Shown here in pieces: positions 1 to 6,338 of a DNA stretch of 8,074 nucleotides (the stretch's first letter is position 1; each line of letters starts with the position of its first letter). The position numbers and the translations under genes were made by a program. The notes under the pieces are model-generated. The model was not told the origin of the DNA. It did not search any database and was given only the letters and a program-made list of their open reading frames with translations. This DNA comes from Hodarchaeum sp048939265 (GTDB lineage Archaea; Asgardarchaeota; Heimdallarchaeia; Hodarchaeales; Hodarchaeaceae), in the NCBI GenBank assembly GCA_048939265.1, contig JBHLPQ010000170.1:1-8074 (forward strand). Reading direction: 5' to 3'.

Positions 1-134
1 AACGTAGATAATTGTTTCTGTTCGTGAAGGGTCAATTTTTCATTAAAATTTATAGGAATAGAATTAGCAACTGATTGAAGTTTATCTGGTATTTTTTGAG
101 TAATTGTTATAGGCTCCAACAACTTTCGACTCAT
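1..134 (-). CDS. Probable 5' end of an unidentified gene, cut by the left edge
   Basis: An ATG at 134-132 opens a frame that stays open for 44 codons to the window edge. The visible protein starts MSRKLLEPITITQKIPDKLQ and is polar, with no signal peptide, membrane segment or recognisable motif. It begins 35 bases after the DinB-like gene on the same strand, which fits continuation of the operon. The start has no convincing Shine-Dalgarno site: the bases just upstream are A-rich, and the nearest purine run (GTGGAAAAAAAG) is too far away. The real start could therefore lie elsewhere, or the frame could be chance in AT-rich DNA. No function can be assigned from this piece. Confidence 0.4.
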   Translation of the reverse strand, partial: MSRKLLEPITITQKIPDKLQSVANSIPINFNEKLTLHEQKQLST

Positions 135-169
135 TTCAAATTTATCTTTTTTTCCACGACTCTCTTCAT

Positions 170-631
170 TTAGACAATGTAAGGTATTTTTACAGGTTCT
201 ATATTCTCTAAACGAAAATAGACAAGTAGCTGTCCTCTATGTTGAATACTATGTTCTAGCATCTCCATTAGAACCTCTAATTTGTTGGCAGATCTGTTAA
301 AGTTTTCCAGAATCTCACTTAAATCCATTGGAGATAATTGTTTGAGATGATTTAGAGTTTTCTTGACCACTGTAGTATAAAGATTGCTGATATCTTCTGC
401 AGATTTATAATCAGAAATATTATAAGATAACGGTTCCCAATGGTTAGTAGCTAATCCCTGTGAATAAAATTCAAGTGAACGAATCATATGAAGTATTATT
501 TCTCCAAGCGGACGTCCAGTCTGAACAGGTTCGCTAGTCACAAGTTGATCGGTTAATTGATCAATCAATAATTGTGTTTCTCCTAAATGACGCATAATGG
601 CGGATGTCAGGAATTCATAAACCTGTTTCAT
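170..631 (-). CDS. DinB-like (DinB/YfiT superfamily) four-helix protein
   Basis: The 153-residue product is almost all helix and matches the usual size of the DinB superfamily. These are four-helix bundles that often bind one divalent metal through three histidines. Candidate ligands are placed as expected: His48 in helix 2 (the LHMIRSLEFY stretch), and His127 and His131 in helix 4 (EHSIQHRGQL), the last being the characteristic H-x3-H-x-x-Q/G signature. Known relatives include damage-induced proteins of unclear role and thiol-dependent transferases (bacillithiol or mycothiol S-transferases, maleylpyruvate isomerase). A cytoplasmic thiol or metal-dependent transferase or hydrolase is possible, but the substrate is not readable from sequence. 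The ATG at 631 has an AGAGGT site six bases upstream. It follows the CE4 gene after 29 bases and is probably co-transcribed. The name refers to the fold, not to the DNA polymerase IV that shares the symbol dinB. Confidence 0.8.
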   Translation of the reverse strand: MKQVYEFLTSAIMRHLGETQLLIDQLTDQLVTSEPVQTGRPLGEIILHMIRSLEFYSQGLATNHWEPLSYNISDYKSAEDISNLYTTVVKKTLNHLKQLSPMDLSEILENFNRSANKLEVLMEMLEHSIQHRGQLLVYFRLENIEPVKIPYIV

Positions 632-660
632 AATTTTACCTCTCTCTATTAATTATTTCA

Positions 661-1437
661 TTATTTTTCAGTTAATAATTCTTTAGCTGAATCTATCATT
701 CTGACGAATCTTGTGCTTCTCGACTTCATATGGGAAATTAACCGATCTAAGACCTTTAACCGATAAGCGTGGCCGCTACAGGCAGGATGAAAGGTATAAT
801 TTATAATACGACGATCTGGTGGAATATCTTCCATCTCAAGAAGAGCATCAAATTGACTTTTCCAAATATTAAAAACAACTTCAGGGGAATTTTGATGGCT
901 TTCGAACATAACCCAATCATCCAGAAACCATTCTACTGGGAACTCAACCATTTTGTTTTTTGACTCGGGAAAACTTAGAATGTAAGGATGATCGTCTGCC
1001 ATTAAACTGGAATCATAAATATAACCAGCCTCTGCAAGTAATTTCAATGTATTCGAAGAAAGTTTGAAATAAGGAGCACGAAAACCATAAATCTCTGAAA
1101 ATTCTTGCAGAATTTTTGTTGTATTATCAATAATAGTTTTTTCCTCATAGATTGAGAGAGTATCAAAATATTCATGGAGATAACCATGAGCAGCGATTTC
1201 ATGTTGGTTATCAATAATTGATTTCGTTAGTTCAGGGTATTTTTCAGCTACCCAACCACATACAAAGAAAGTTGCCTTAATATTGTATTTATTGAGTAGA
1301 GAAAGAATTCTTGGCATACCTCGACGGACTGCAAACAAGCCCTTCGAGATTCTTCCTGGCTCCTCTAGCTGCCGAACTTGAGCACTATCTGCATCAAAAT
1401 CGAACGTTAAACATACAGAAATTTCATTATTAGTCAT
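661..1437 (-). CDS. NodB/CE4-fold hydrolase, PuuE / HpPgdA / cyclic-imidase-like branch
   Basis: This 258-residue metal-dependent hydrolase has the polysaccharide-deacetylase (NodB, CE4) fold. Motif 1 is TFDFDAD (residues 11-17, with Asp13 and Asp15 as candidate base and metal ligand). Motif 2 is HGYLH (His84, His88, metal ligands). Motif 3 is FRAPYF (119-124). Near the C-terminus there is FHPACSGHAYRL (217-228), close to the HP-x3-G-R type motif I associate with the branch containing Helicobacter PgdA, bacterial cyclic imidase and allantoinase PuuE. Members of this branch often hydrolyse small cyclic amides or ureides rather than sugar polymers. There is no signal peptide or membrane segment, so a cytoplasmic small-molecule role is likely. 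The frame is open to 1488, but I start at ATG 1437: an AGAGGA site lies seven bases before it, it falls 17 bases after the deiminase-like stop, and motif 1 then begins near residue 11 as usual. The substrate is not determined. Confidence 0.85.
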   Translation of the reverse strand: MTNNEISVCLTFDFDADSAQVRQLEEPGRISKGLFAVRRGMPRILSLLNKYNIKATFFVCGWVAEKYPELTKSIIDNQHEIAAHGYLHEYFDTLSIYEEKTIIDNTTKILQEFSEIYGFRAPYFKLSSNTLKLLAEAGYIYDSSLMADDHPYILSFPESKNKMVEFPVEWFLDDWVMFESHQNSPEVVFNIWKSQFDALLEMEDIPPDRRIINYTFHPACSGHAYRLKVLDRLISHMKSRSTRFVRMIDSAKELLTEK

Positions 1438-1444
1438 TTTCCAT

Positions 1445-1450
1445 TCCTCT
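1445..1450 (-). promoter_or_regulatory. Ribosome binding site fixing the CE4 gene start
   Basis: The minus strand reads AGAGGA here, seven bases before ATG 1437. It lies wholly between the stop of the deiminase-like gene (1457-1455) and that ATG. It supports the internal start over the longer frame that would overlap the upstream gene by 34 bases. Confidence 0.65.
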
Positions 1451-1454
1451 TCTG

Positions 1455-2390
1455 TTACTTCTTTCGTAGAATAGGCAATGTCATGCAATGAGGGCCTCCA
1501 CCACCCCGAGAAAGTTCTCCTCCTTGAATTAACAACACTTCCACATTCCGTTCTTGTAATTCATTAGCAATACGTTCGTTCCATTCATAAATAACTACCT
1601 TCCTCTGATCCAAACAGACAACGTTGGCACCAAACAGATATAATTCGTTATCAGAAATAGAAATTCCCTCTGCATCATAAATTTCTTTTATAAAATCCAT
1701 TAACGGGTAAAATTCTACAGGCTCATTTCGACGGTTAATACGTATAGGAAAAGTCTCTACGGAGGCGGGGTGATAAATAAAAAGATCTCGATCAACAAAC
1801 ATAAGGCCCCCGTCGAGATGCACTCGCCAAGAGGGAAGTGGAACATATACAACTGTTTCAACGACATTGTTCTCTAAGAGTGCGCTGGTTACTTGGGAAA
1901 TTCCCTCTTCATTTGTACGAATACCATTGGAGCCAATCATTAAGGTGTTTTCATCTGGAAAAACAAAATCTCCCCCTTCTAATAGCCCAGGCGCAGTGAT
2001 CGATACGAGCTGAGGTATCCCAAGTTTCATTAATGATCGTGCTACGAGTGTTGGCTCTGGTCTCCTGACTTGATGTCCCATACGCATCTGAACATAACCT
2101 TTACTTGTGACGGCTCCAGTATCTCGGGTATAAACCATGTTAGGATCAATAATTGGCAAATCCTGCTCTTCTAGGAGATCGTTAAGCAGAATAATTTCAA
2201 CATTCTCTCCACGTAATAAATTACAGAAAGCATCATGTTCTTGTTGGAATCGCCGCCAATAAACAACATCACGAAATGTTAGTTCTTGATAGGAATCTTT
2301 GGTTACCTGAGTGATTTCTATACCAGGACGATACATTAGTACTTTTCGTAAAGGATAGTATTCACAGGAAGCCCCAAATGTTACCAACAT
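1455..2390 (-). CDS. Arginine-deiminase-family guanidino-group hydrolase, short form
   Basis: The 311-residue protein belongs to the pentein (guanidino-modifying) superfamily and looks most like arginine deiminase, which converts arginine to citrulline and ammonia. The N-terminus has the family strand LRKVLMYRPG (14-23) and the QEHDAF helix (50-55). Catalytic positions appear intact: YTRD (Asp90), LLEGGDF (Glu138, Asp141), HLDGG (His191, Asp193) and GGGGPHCM with nucleophile Cys302. Arg158 (GIRT) and Arg295 (LSRGGGG) sit where deiminases hold the substrate carboxylate. Classical deiminases are about 400 residues because of a helical insert; this protein lacks it, so the substrate may be arginine or another guanidino compound. 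It begins 64 bases after csaA. No strong Shine-Dalgarno site precedes the ATG, only GGTGAT directly abutting it, yet the alignable N-terminus and a TAG stop in frame 45 bases upstream make this start likely. It shares tight spacing with the CE4 gene. Confidence 0.85.
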   Translation of the reverse strand: MLVTFGASCEYYPLRKVLMYRPGIEITQVTKDSYQELTFRDVVYWRRFQQEHDAFCNLLRGENVEIILLNDLLEEQDLPIIDPNMVYTRDTGAVTSKGYVQMRMGHQVRRPEPTLVARSLMKLGIPQLVSITAPGLLEGGDFVFPDENTLMIGSNGIRTNEEGISQVTSALLENNVVETVVYVPLPSWRVHLDGGLMFVDRDLFIYHPASVETFPIRINRRNEPVEFYPLMDFIKEIYDAEGISISDNELYLFGANVVCLDQRKVVIYEWNERIANELQERNVEVLLIQGGELSRGGGGPHCMTLPILRKK

Positions 2391-2454
2391 ATCACCACAT
2401 GCGACACGCTTGTAATAAAGGAAAAATATCTCAAGCTAAATAGTACTTCGAATG

Positions 2455-2790
2455 TCAGGCTATCTTGAGACCATTTGGCACTTTTCTATCAGGTTGAAGT
2501 AGAACTACTTCTCCTTCTTTTTCCATCAAAACTCCTAAAATGAGAACCTCTGACATAAAATTAGCAATTTGTTTTGGAGGAAAGTTTACAACCGCTATAA
2601 CTTGACGGCTGAGGAGTTCTTCCTTATTCTTATACAAAGATGTTATCTGTGCTGATGATTTTTTAATCCCTAGAGATCCGAAATCAATTTTGAACTTATA
2701 AGATGGTTTTCTTGCAGCTGGAAAGTCTGTAATTTCAATGATTGTGCCAACACGCATATCAACTTTCTCAAAATCGTTCCAATTTATCAA
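2455..2790 (-). CDS. csaA: CsaA-type tRNA-binding-domain protein
   Basis: The 111-residue protein consists of one OB-fold tRNA-binding domain (the EMAPII/Arc1p/MetRS C-terminal type) and matches CsaA along its whole length. Recognisable stretches are VDMRVGTI (10-17), ARKPSYKFKIDFG (25-37), KKSSAQIT (43-50), VVNFPPKQIANFMSEVLILG (67-86) and LQPDRKVPNG (97-106). CsaA works as a homodimer in the cytoplasm. In Bacillus it has been described as an export-related chaperone that binds SecA and preproteins, and the fold also suggests binding of tRNA-like structures. The start is TTG, supported by GAGGTG five bases upstream; the first internal ATG (Met12) would remove the first strand of the domain. 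The gene lies 10 bases after the arginase-like gene, and its ribosome binding site runs into that gene's stop codon, so translation is probably coupled. Identity is firm; its role among catabolic genes is unclear. Confidence 0.93.
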   Translation of the reverse strand: MINWNDFEKVDMRVGTIIEITDFPAARKPSYKFKIDFGSLGIKKSSAQITSLYKNKEELLSRQVIAVVNFPPKQIANFMSEVLILGVLMEKEGEVVLLQPDRKVPNGLKIA

Positions 2791-2795
2791 ATAAA

Positions 2796-2801
2796 CACCT
2801 C
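2796..2801 (-). promoter_or_regulatory. Ribosome binding site for the TTG start of csaA
   Basis: GAGGTG on the minus strand lies five bases before TTG 2790 and runs into the TAG stop (2803-2801) of the arginase-like gene. Its strength and position decide for the TTG start and suggest coupled translation. Confidence 0.7.
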
Positions 2802-3664
2802 TATTGATTCTTAACTATTCCTAGAATTGTGTTTACCAGTTGAAATCCAGTGTGAAGAGTTCTATTATTAATATCGTTTTCAGGATTGTATGCTGTAAGA
2901 GCTGCGGCTTTTATCTGAAAATTTTCCCCAATTAGGTTAAGTGCTTCCTCTATTTCATCTAGGAGGAGACCCTCAGAATTAGGAAAGTCAACACCTGGAG
3001 CTTCTGAGGGATCAATAATATCTATGTCAATATGGAGATAAATTTCTTGGGTTTTTGATCGAAGGTCAGTTATCTTTGGTAAAAGAGCATCATGAATTCC
3101 CTTCTCCTTTAATGTATTATTGTCAACCACTAGAACCTCAGTACTTTCAAGGAGTGCTTGTTCTTCAGGATCCAAGTCTCGTACTCCAATGTGCAAAGTC
3201 CAAGATTCCTGAATAGGTCTCATGTTTTCAATTGTCTTAATCAAATCCTGAAAACATTGACCTGTTGCAATAGCTAGTCCCATACCATCAAAGAAACCGC
3301 TAGGAGTTGTTTCTGGGGTATTGAAATCCCCATGGGCGTCAAACCAAATTATACCTGGTTTTGGTTCATTAAATCCCGCAAGAGTTCCCAAACATGTATT
3401 GCAATTTCCCCCAAGAATTAAAGGAAAGAAATTCTCACTCAAAGCTTCCTTAACAACTCTTCCTAAGGAATTACTCAAAACTGCTGTTGTTGTCACTTCA
3501 TCTTTATTTTGTTCATAAAGTTGTATTTTCTCAATTTTTACCTGATAACCTTGGTCTTTTAAATTTTGATCGATTCCTGCGTTTATGTAGTGGGTGGGGC
3601 CACTTCCCATGCCCACATTCTCCTTACCTAAATGAAAAGGGACAGATATAAGAGCGATCTTCAA
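2801..3664 (-). CDS. Arginase/agmatinase-superfamily protein with altered active site
   Basis: The 287-residue protein has the ureohydrolase fold, whose members use two Mn ions to remove urea or related groups from guanidino compounds. Conserved parts are VGMGSGP (17-23), FDAHGDFN (108-115: metal ligands Asp109, His111, Asp113), SG (122-123), HIDIDIIDP (211-219: Asp213, Asp215) and YNPENDINNRT (259-269). Three key positions differ from human arginase I. The first metal ligand, His101 in GGDH, is Cys88 (GGNCN). The proton-shuttle His141 aligns without gaps to Asp126 (SGFFDG). The guanidinium-binding Glu277 (EVNP) is Ala258 (AYNP). I recall related changes in an arginase-like subfamily of unknown substrate, so ordinary arginase activity should not be assumed. 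The start is TTG with AGAAGGA six bases upstream; later ATGs would remove the first strand. It follows the dehydrogenase gene by 24 bases. Confidence 0.88.
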   Translation of the reverse strand: MKIALISVPFHLGKENVGMGSGPTHYINAGIDQNLKDQGYQVKIEKIQLYEQNKDEVTTTAVLSNSLGRVVKEALSENFFPLILGGNCNTCLGTLAGFNEPKPGIIWFDAHGDFNTPETTPSGFFDGMGLAIATGQCFQDLIKTIENMRPIQESWTLHIGVRDLDPEEQALLESTEVLVVDNNTLKEKGIHDALLPKITDLRSKTQEIYLHIDIDIIDPSEAPGVDFPNSEGLLLDEIEEALNLIGENFQIKAAALTAYNPENDINNRTLHTGFQLVNTILGIVKNQ

Positions 3665-3670
3665 TTCTTT

Positions 3671-3677
3671 TCCTTCT
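3671..3677 (-). promoter_or_regulatory. Ribosome binding site for the TTG start of the arginase-like gene
   Basis: AGAAGGA on the minus strand lies six bases before TTG 3664, in the 24-base gap after the dehydrogenase stop. Together with the strand-forming KIALISVPF that follows the start, it supports TTG as initiator. Confidence 0.65.
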
Positions 3678-3688
3678 TAAATAGATTA

Positions 3689-4774
3689 TTAAGGTTTTAT
3701 AATAGCCTTCATAACTCGGAGGTGTTCAACATCTTCCAACGCCTTAGAGGCTTCTTTTAATGAGTACTCATGGCTAATAATGTTCTTAAAAGGGTATGTT
3801 GTCGAGTATCGTTTAATTAATTCAACCGCTAAATAAAAGTGACTGAAGTCACTTCCCCAAGATCCTTTTATTGTTATATGTTTCTTATTTATATCTAAAT
3901 GAGGGTTAATTTCCACATTTCCCGCATTTGTGTATTGGCCTACAATGGTATATGTTCCCCCATCTCTAGTCATTTTTAATCCTTCCTTAACCGCAGAAGG
4001 CACCCCAGTCGCTTCTATAGTAACATCAGCTCCCCTATTATGAGTGTGCTCTAAAACTTGTTTCACTCTCGCCTGTGGATCAGCTTCCGTGATGTTGATT
4101 GTTGCATCAATCCCAAAATAACTCGCGATTTTCAAACGATGTTCTGGTCCACCAATCATAATCACCTGAAAAGCCCCATTTAGTTTGGCTAATAATGCAG
4201 CCATTAGACCAACAGGTCCTGATCCTTGGATAGCAACGGTATTACCTAATTTGATTTCAGATCGTTGGATAGCATGAATTGCAGTAGGTAACCCACACCC
4301 TGCTGCCATAAATGTCTTCATAAAGCTAGCATATGGAAGTTTAATAATCTTGACCCCTGGTTTTAGGTAAATAAATTCAGACCACCCACCAAGAAGTCCT
4401 TCATCTGCTGAATAGGTTATTCCGTACACTTTTCTTTTAGGGCACCGAGTACTCGCTTTTGCAACAAGACAGTACCAACAGTTGTTACAGGATTCATGAA
4501 CATCCAAAAAGGTAACTGGATCCCCTTTTTTGAGTTGTACCCCATCAATGTCATATATCTCTCCATTGATCTCTTCTATGGTTCCAGTAGAGACATGACC
4601 AGGGATAATTGGATAAGGAACTTCAGCTAAATGCCCTTTCTGAAGGTGAACATCAGTTCCGCATACTTCAGAATAAGCAGTCTTTAATAATACTGCCCCT
4701 GGTTCCACGTTTGGGTAGGGATGTTCCTGTAATTCAACAGTTCCATCTTTATTCATTATGACCGCTTTAACCAT
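3689..4774 (-). CDS. Zinc-dependent medium-chain alcohol/polyol dehydrogenase
   Basis: The 361-residue protein is a medium-chain dehydrogenase/reductase that would oxidise an alcohol (or reduce a carbonyl) with NAD(P). The N-terminal catalytic domain holds CGTDVH (38-43: zinc ligand Cys38, relay Thr40, Asp41, His43), GH at 59-60 (His60) and Cys160 as probable third ligand of the catalytic zinc. A full structural-zinc lobe is present: Cys96, Cys99, Cys102 and Cys111. The Rossmann domain follows with GSGPVG (184-189). The residue after His60 is Val rather than the usual Glu (GHV for GHE). The end of the second Rossmann strand is IGGPEHR without the acidic residue typical of strict NAD enzymes, so cofactor choice is open. 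The frame extends to a TTG at 4837, but ATG 4774 has a perfect AGGAGG site and aligns with the family. Substrate is unknown; polyols, amino alcohols and secondary alcohols are all possible. Confidence 0.92.
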   Translation of the reverse strand: MVKAVIMNKDGTVELQEHPYPNVEPGAVLLKTAYSEVCGTDVHLQKGHLAEVPYPIIPGHVSTGTIEEINGEIYDIDGVQLKKGDPVTFLDVHESCNNCWYCLVAKASTRCPKRKVYGITYSADEGLLGGWSEFIYLKPGVKIIKLPYASFMKTFMAAGCGLPTAIHAIQRSEIKLGNTVAIQGSGPVGLMAALLAKLNGAFQVIMIGGPEHRLKIASYFGIDATINITEADPQARVKQVLEHTHNRGADVTIEATGVPSAVKEGLKMTRDGGTYTIVGQYTNAGNVEINPHLDINKKHITIKGSWGSDFSHFYLAVELIKRYSTTYPFKNIISHEYSLKEASKALEDVEHLRVMKAIIKP

Positions 4775-4780
4775 TGTTCG

Positions 4781-4787
4781 TCCTCCT
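4781..4787 (-). promoter_or_regulatory. Strong ribosome binding site fixing the dehydrogenase start
   Basis: AGGAGGA on the minus strand lies six bases before ATG 4774. It is the best Shine-Dalgarno match in the window and rules against the in-frame TTG at 4837, which would add 21 residues not seen in the family. Confidence 0.85.
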
Positions 4788-4807
4788 AAATTAGTTATAA
4801 ACCCTAA

Positions 4808-4816
4808 ATTTTTAAA
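4808..4816 (-). promoter_or_regulatory. Possible archaeal TATA-like element before the dehydrogenase gene
   Basis: The 70-base gap after the MFS gene contains TTTAAAAAT on the minus strand, centred about 38 bases before ATG 4774. If the host is archaeal, this spacing would put a start site close to the AGGAGG element, giving a very short leader and an internal promoter for the dehydrogenase and following genes. AT-rich DNA yields such matches by chance, and no clear BRE is seen. Confidence 0.22.
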
Positions 4817-4844
4817 CGTATTCTCAATTCTTCTCAATACTTCT

Positions 4845-6296
4845 CTATTTTTGAATTAGATCTAGATTTAGATAGTTTTCTATTTTTTTTGAGCTTCTCA
4901 TGTAAGAAATAATAGCACCTAATAAGGCAAATAAGGAGAAAAGAATGTATGTCTGCCCTAGACTCATATAATAGCTTGAGATAAATGTTTCTCCTGAAGT
5001 GATGTTGTTTGGATTGTTTATTAAGAAAAATAAAGTGAAGAACGATGAACTAATAGTAGTTCCTAAAGCAAAGCCAATATTTCGAGAGAGACCTATAAGG
5101 CCCGTAACTACGCTAACATCACCTTTAGGGGCTACATTCATCACAGAAGTCCCATTCGAAACAGTGAATGTAGTCAAAGATCCCGCTGTGAATACAGCTA
5201 GCGGTACAAGAATGAAAACAATTTCTCTTGAATTATTAGGGAATATATTAAATAAAATGGCTAGAGATAGTACGAAAAAGCTCAACATTATTGCTCCAAA
5301 GGAGGTTGACCGTTTTGCGTCAATTCTTTCAGCAAAAAAGCCTGCAAATGGCCCCATGACGGCCATTGCTAGAGGGGGAGCGACCATTAAAATCCCAGTT
5401 TGATCTGGTCCAAATAACAGAACCTCCTGATAATAGAAAGGTAGGAGAAAGATGACACTGTAATAAACCATATAACAAAGAAAAGAAGAAAGAATACCAA
5501 CTAAAATAGTTTTGTCTCGCAAGATATCAACAGATATCATTGGTGCTGGGTGAGTACTTTCTATACGTATGAAAATAATTCCACATACCAACGCAATCAT
5601 TAATAGAATTCCACCAATGAGCTCCCCTTCAAACAAAGTCAAAATTCCTTGAACAAGAGAAAAAGCAGTGATAATAAAAAGTGTCATCCCTCTATAATCA
5701 AGTTTATACCGTTTTTCGATGGTCTCAGGGAGAAATAGTTGAACAAACAAAATCCCAAGTAATCCAATTGGGAAATTTATCAGAAAAATGCTGGGCCACC
5801 CTACATATCGAGTTAAAATACCTCCAAGAGCTGGTCCAGTGGAAAGAGCTGATGCAACGACTAATGAGTTAATACCAATAGCACGACCCCGTACAGATGG
5901 TTCAGCATATGTTATTACTAAAGCTAGGCCGTTCGCCATAAGGCCAGCTGCACCAATTGCTTGGAGAGCTCGAGAGAGAACAAGGGCCTCCAGAGTGGGA
6001 GAAAAAGCACAAAAGAGAGATCCAAAGATAAATAGTAACATTCCAAGTTGAAAGATCTTTCTCCTACCATAATTATCTCCCAATGAACCCCCAATTCCAA
6101 TTAAAGCTGATGCTACTAGAAGATAGATGATCACAACCCAACGAACTCCTTCCATATCCGTGTTTAATGTATCTGCAATTGTTACTAATGAAATATTTAC
6201 AATTGATCCATCCATGGCGGACATGAATGTTCCAATAGATGTGATAGGGAGAATCTTTTTTAATGGAATTATTAAAGGTCCTGATGGATTTTCCAT
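4845..6296 (-). CDS. MFS exporter of the DHA2 (EmrB/QacA, 14-helix) type
   Basis: The 483-residue integral membrane protein is a proton-coupled major-facilitator carrier. Its length and about 14 hydrophobic segments fit the DHA2 drug:H+ antiporter family. Motifs in order are MSAMDGSIVNISL in helix 1 (25-37, with membrane-embedded Asp29), motif A GGSLGDNYGRRK between helices 2 and 3 (69-80), motif B SRALQAIGAAGL in helix 4 (108-119), and motif C GPALGG in helix 5 (154-159), the signature of antiporters. The last helices end near residue 467 with a short charged tail. ATG 6296 is preceded by AAGGAG at a rather long 12-base spacing. The gene stands between the EamA carrier (42 bases upstream) and the dehydrogenase (70 bases downstream). 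A role in exporting a toxic compound or a pathway product is likely from the family; the substrate cannot be read from sequence. Confidence 0.93.
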   Translation of the reverse strand: MENPSGPLIIPLKKILPITSIGTFMSAMDGSIVNISLVTIADTLNTDMEGVRWVVIIYLLVASALIGIGGSLGDNYGRRKIFQLGMLLFIFGSLFCAFSPTLEALVLSRALQAIGAAGLMANGLALVITYAEPSVRGRAIGINSLVVASALSTGPALGGILTRYVGWPSIFLINFPIGLLGILFVQLFLPETIEKRYKLDYRGMTLFIITAFSLVQGILTLFEGELIGGILLMIALVCGIIFIRIESTHPAPMISVDILRDKTILVGILSSFLCYMVYYSVIFLLPFYYQEVLLFGPDQTGILMVAPPLAMAVMGPFAGFFAERIDAKRSTSFGAIMLSFFVLSLAILFNIFPNNSREIVFILVPLAVFTAGSLTTFTVSNGTSVMNVAPKGDVSVVTGLIGLSRNIGFALGTTISSSFFTLFFLINNPNNITSGETFISSYYMSLGQTYILFSLFALLGAIISYMRSSKKIENYLNLDLIQK

Positions 6297-6338
6297 ACTT
6301 TTATTTAGCTCCTTGGAGTTTAACCATCTGAGTATTAC

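Noticed and set aside
1438..1488. N-terminal extension of the CE4 protein to an ATG at 1488
   Set aside because: It would overlap the deiminase-like gene by 34 bases, while the ATG at 1437 has its own AGAGGA site in the intergenic gap.
2391..2454. T-rich tract on the minus strand in the csaA to deiminase gap as a terminator or promoter
   Set aside because: A short T-run (GATATTTTTC) is present but no stem precedes it, and no convincing TATA/BRE or -10/-35 pair is seen. Background AT-richness explains it.
4775..4837. N-terminal extension of the dehydrogenase to a TTG at 4837
   Set aside because: ATG 4774 has an ideal AGGAGG site and matches the family's N-terminus. The extra 21 residues have no family counterpart.
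4999..5403. Open frame on the plus strand opposite the MFS gene
   Set aside because: The minus strand encodes a complete 14-helix carrier with all family motifs. The plus-strand translation shows no recognisable domain and is a shadow of that gene.
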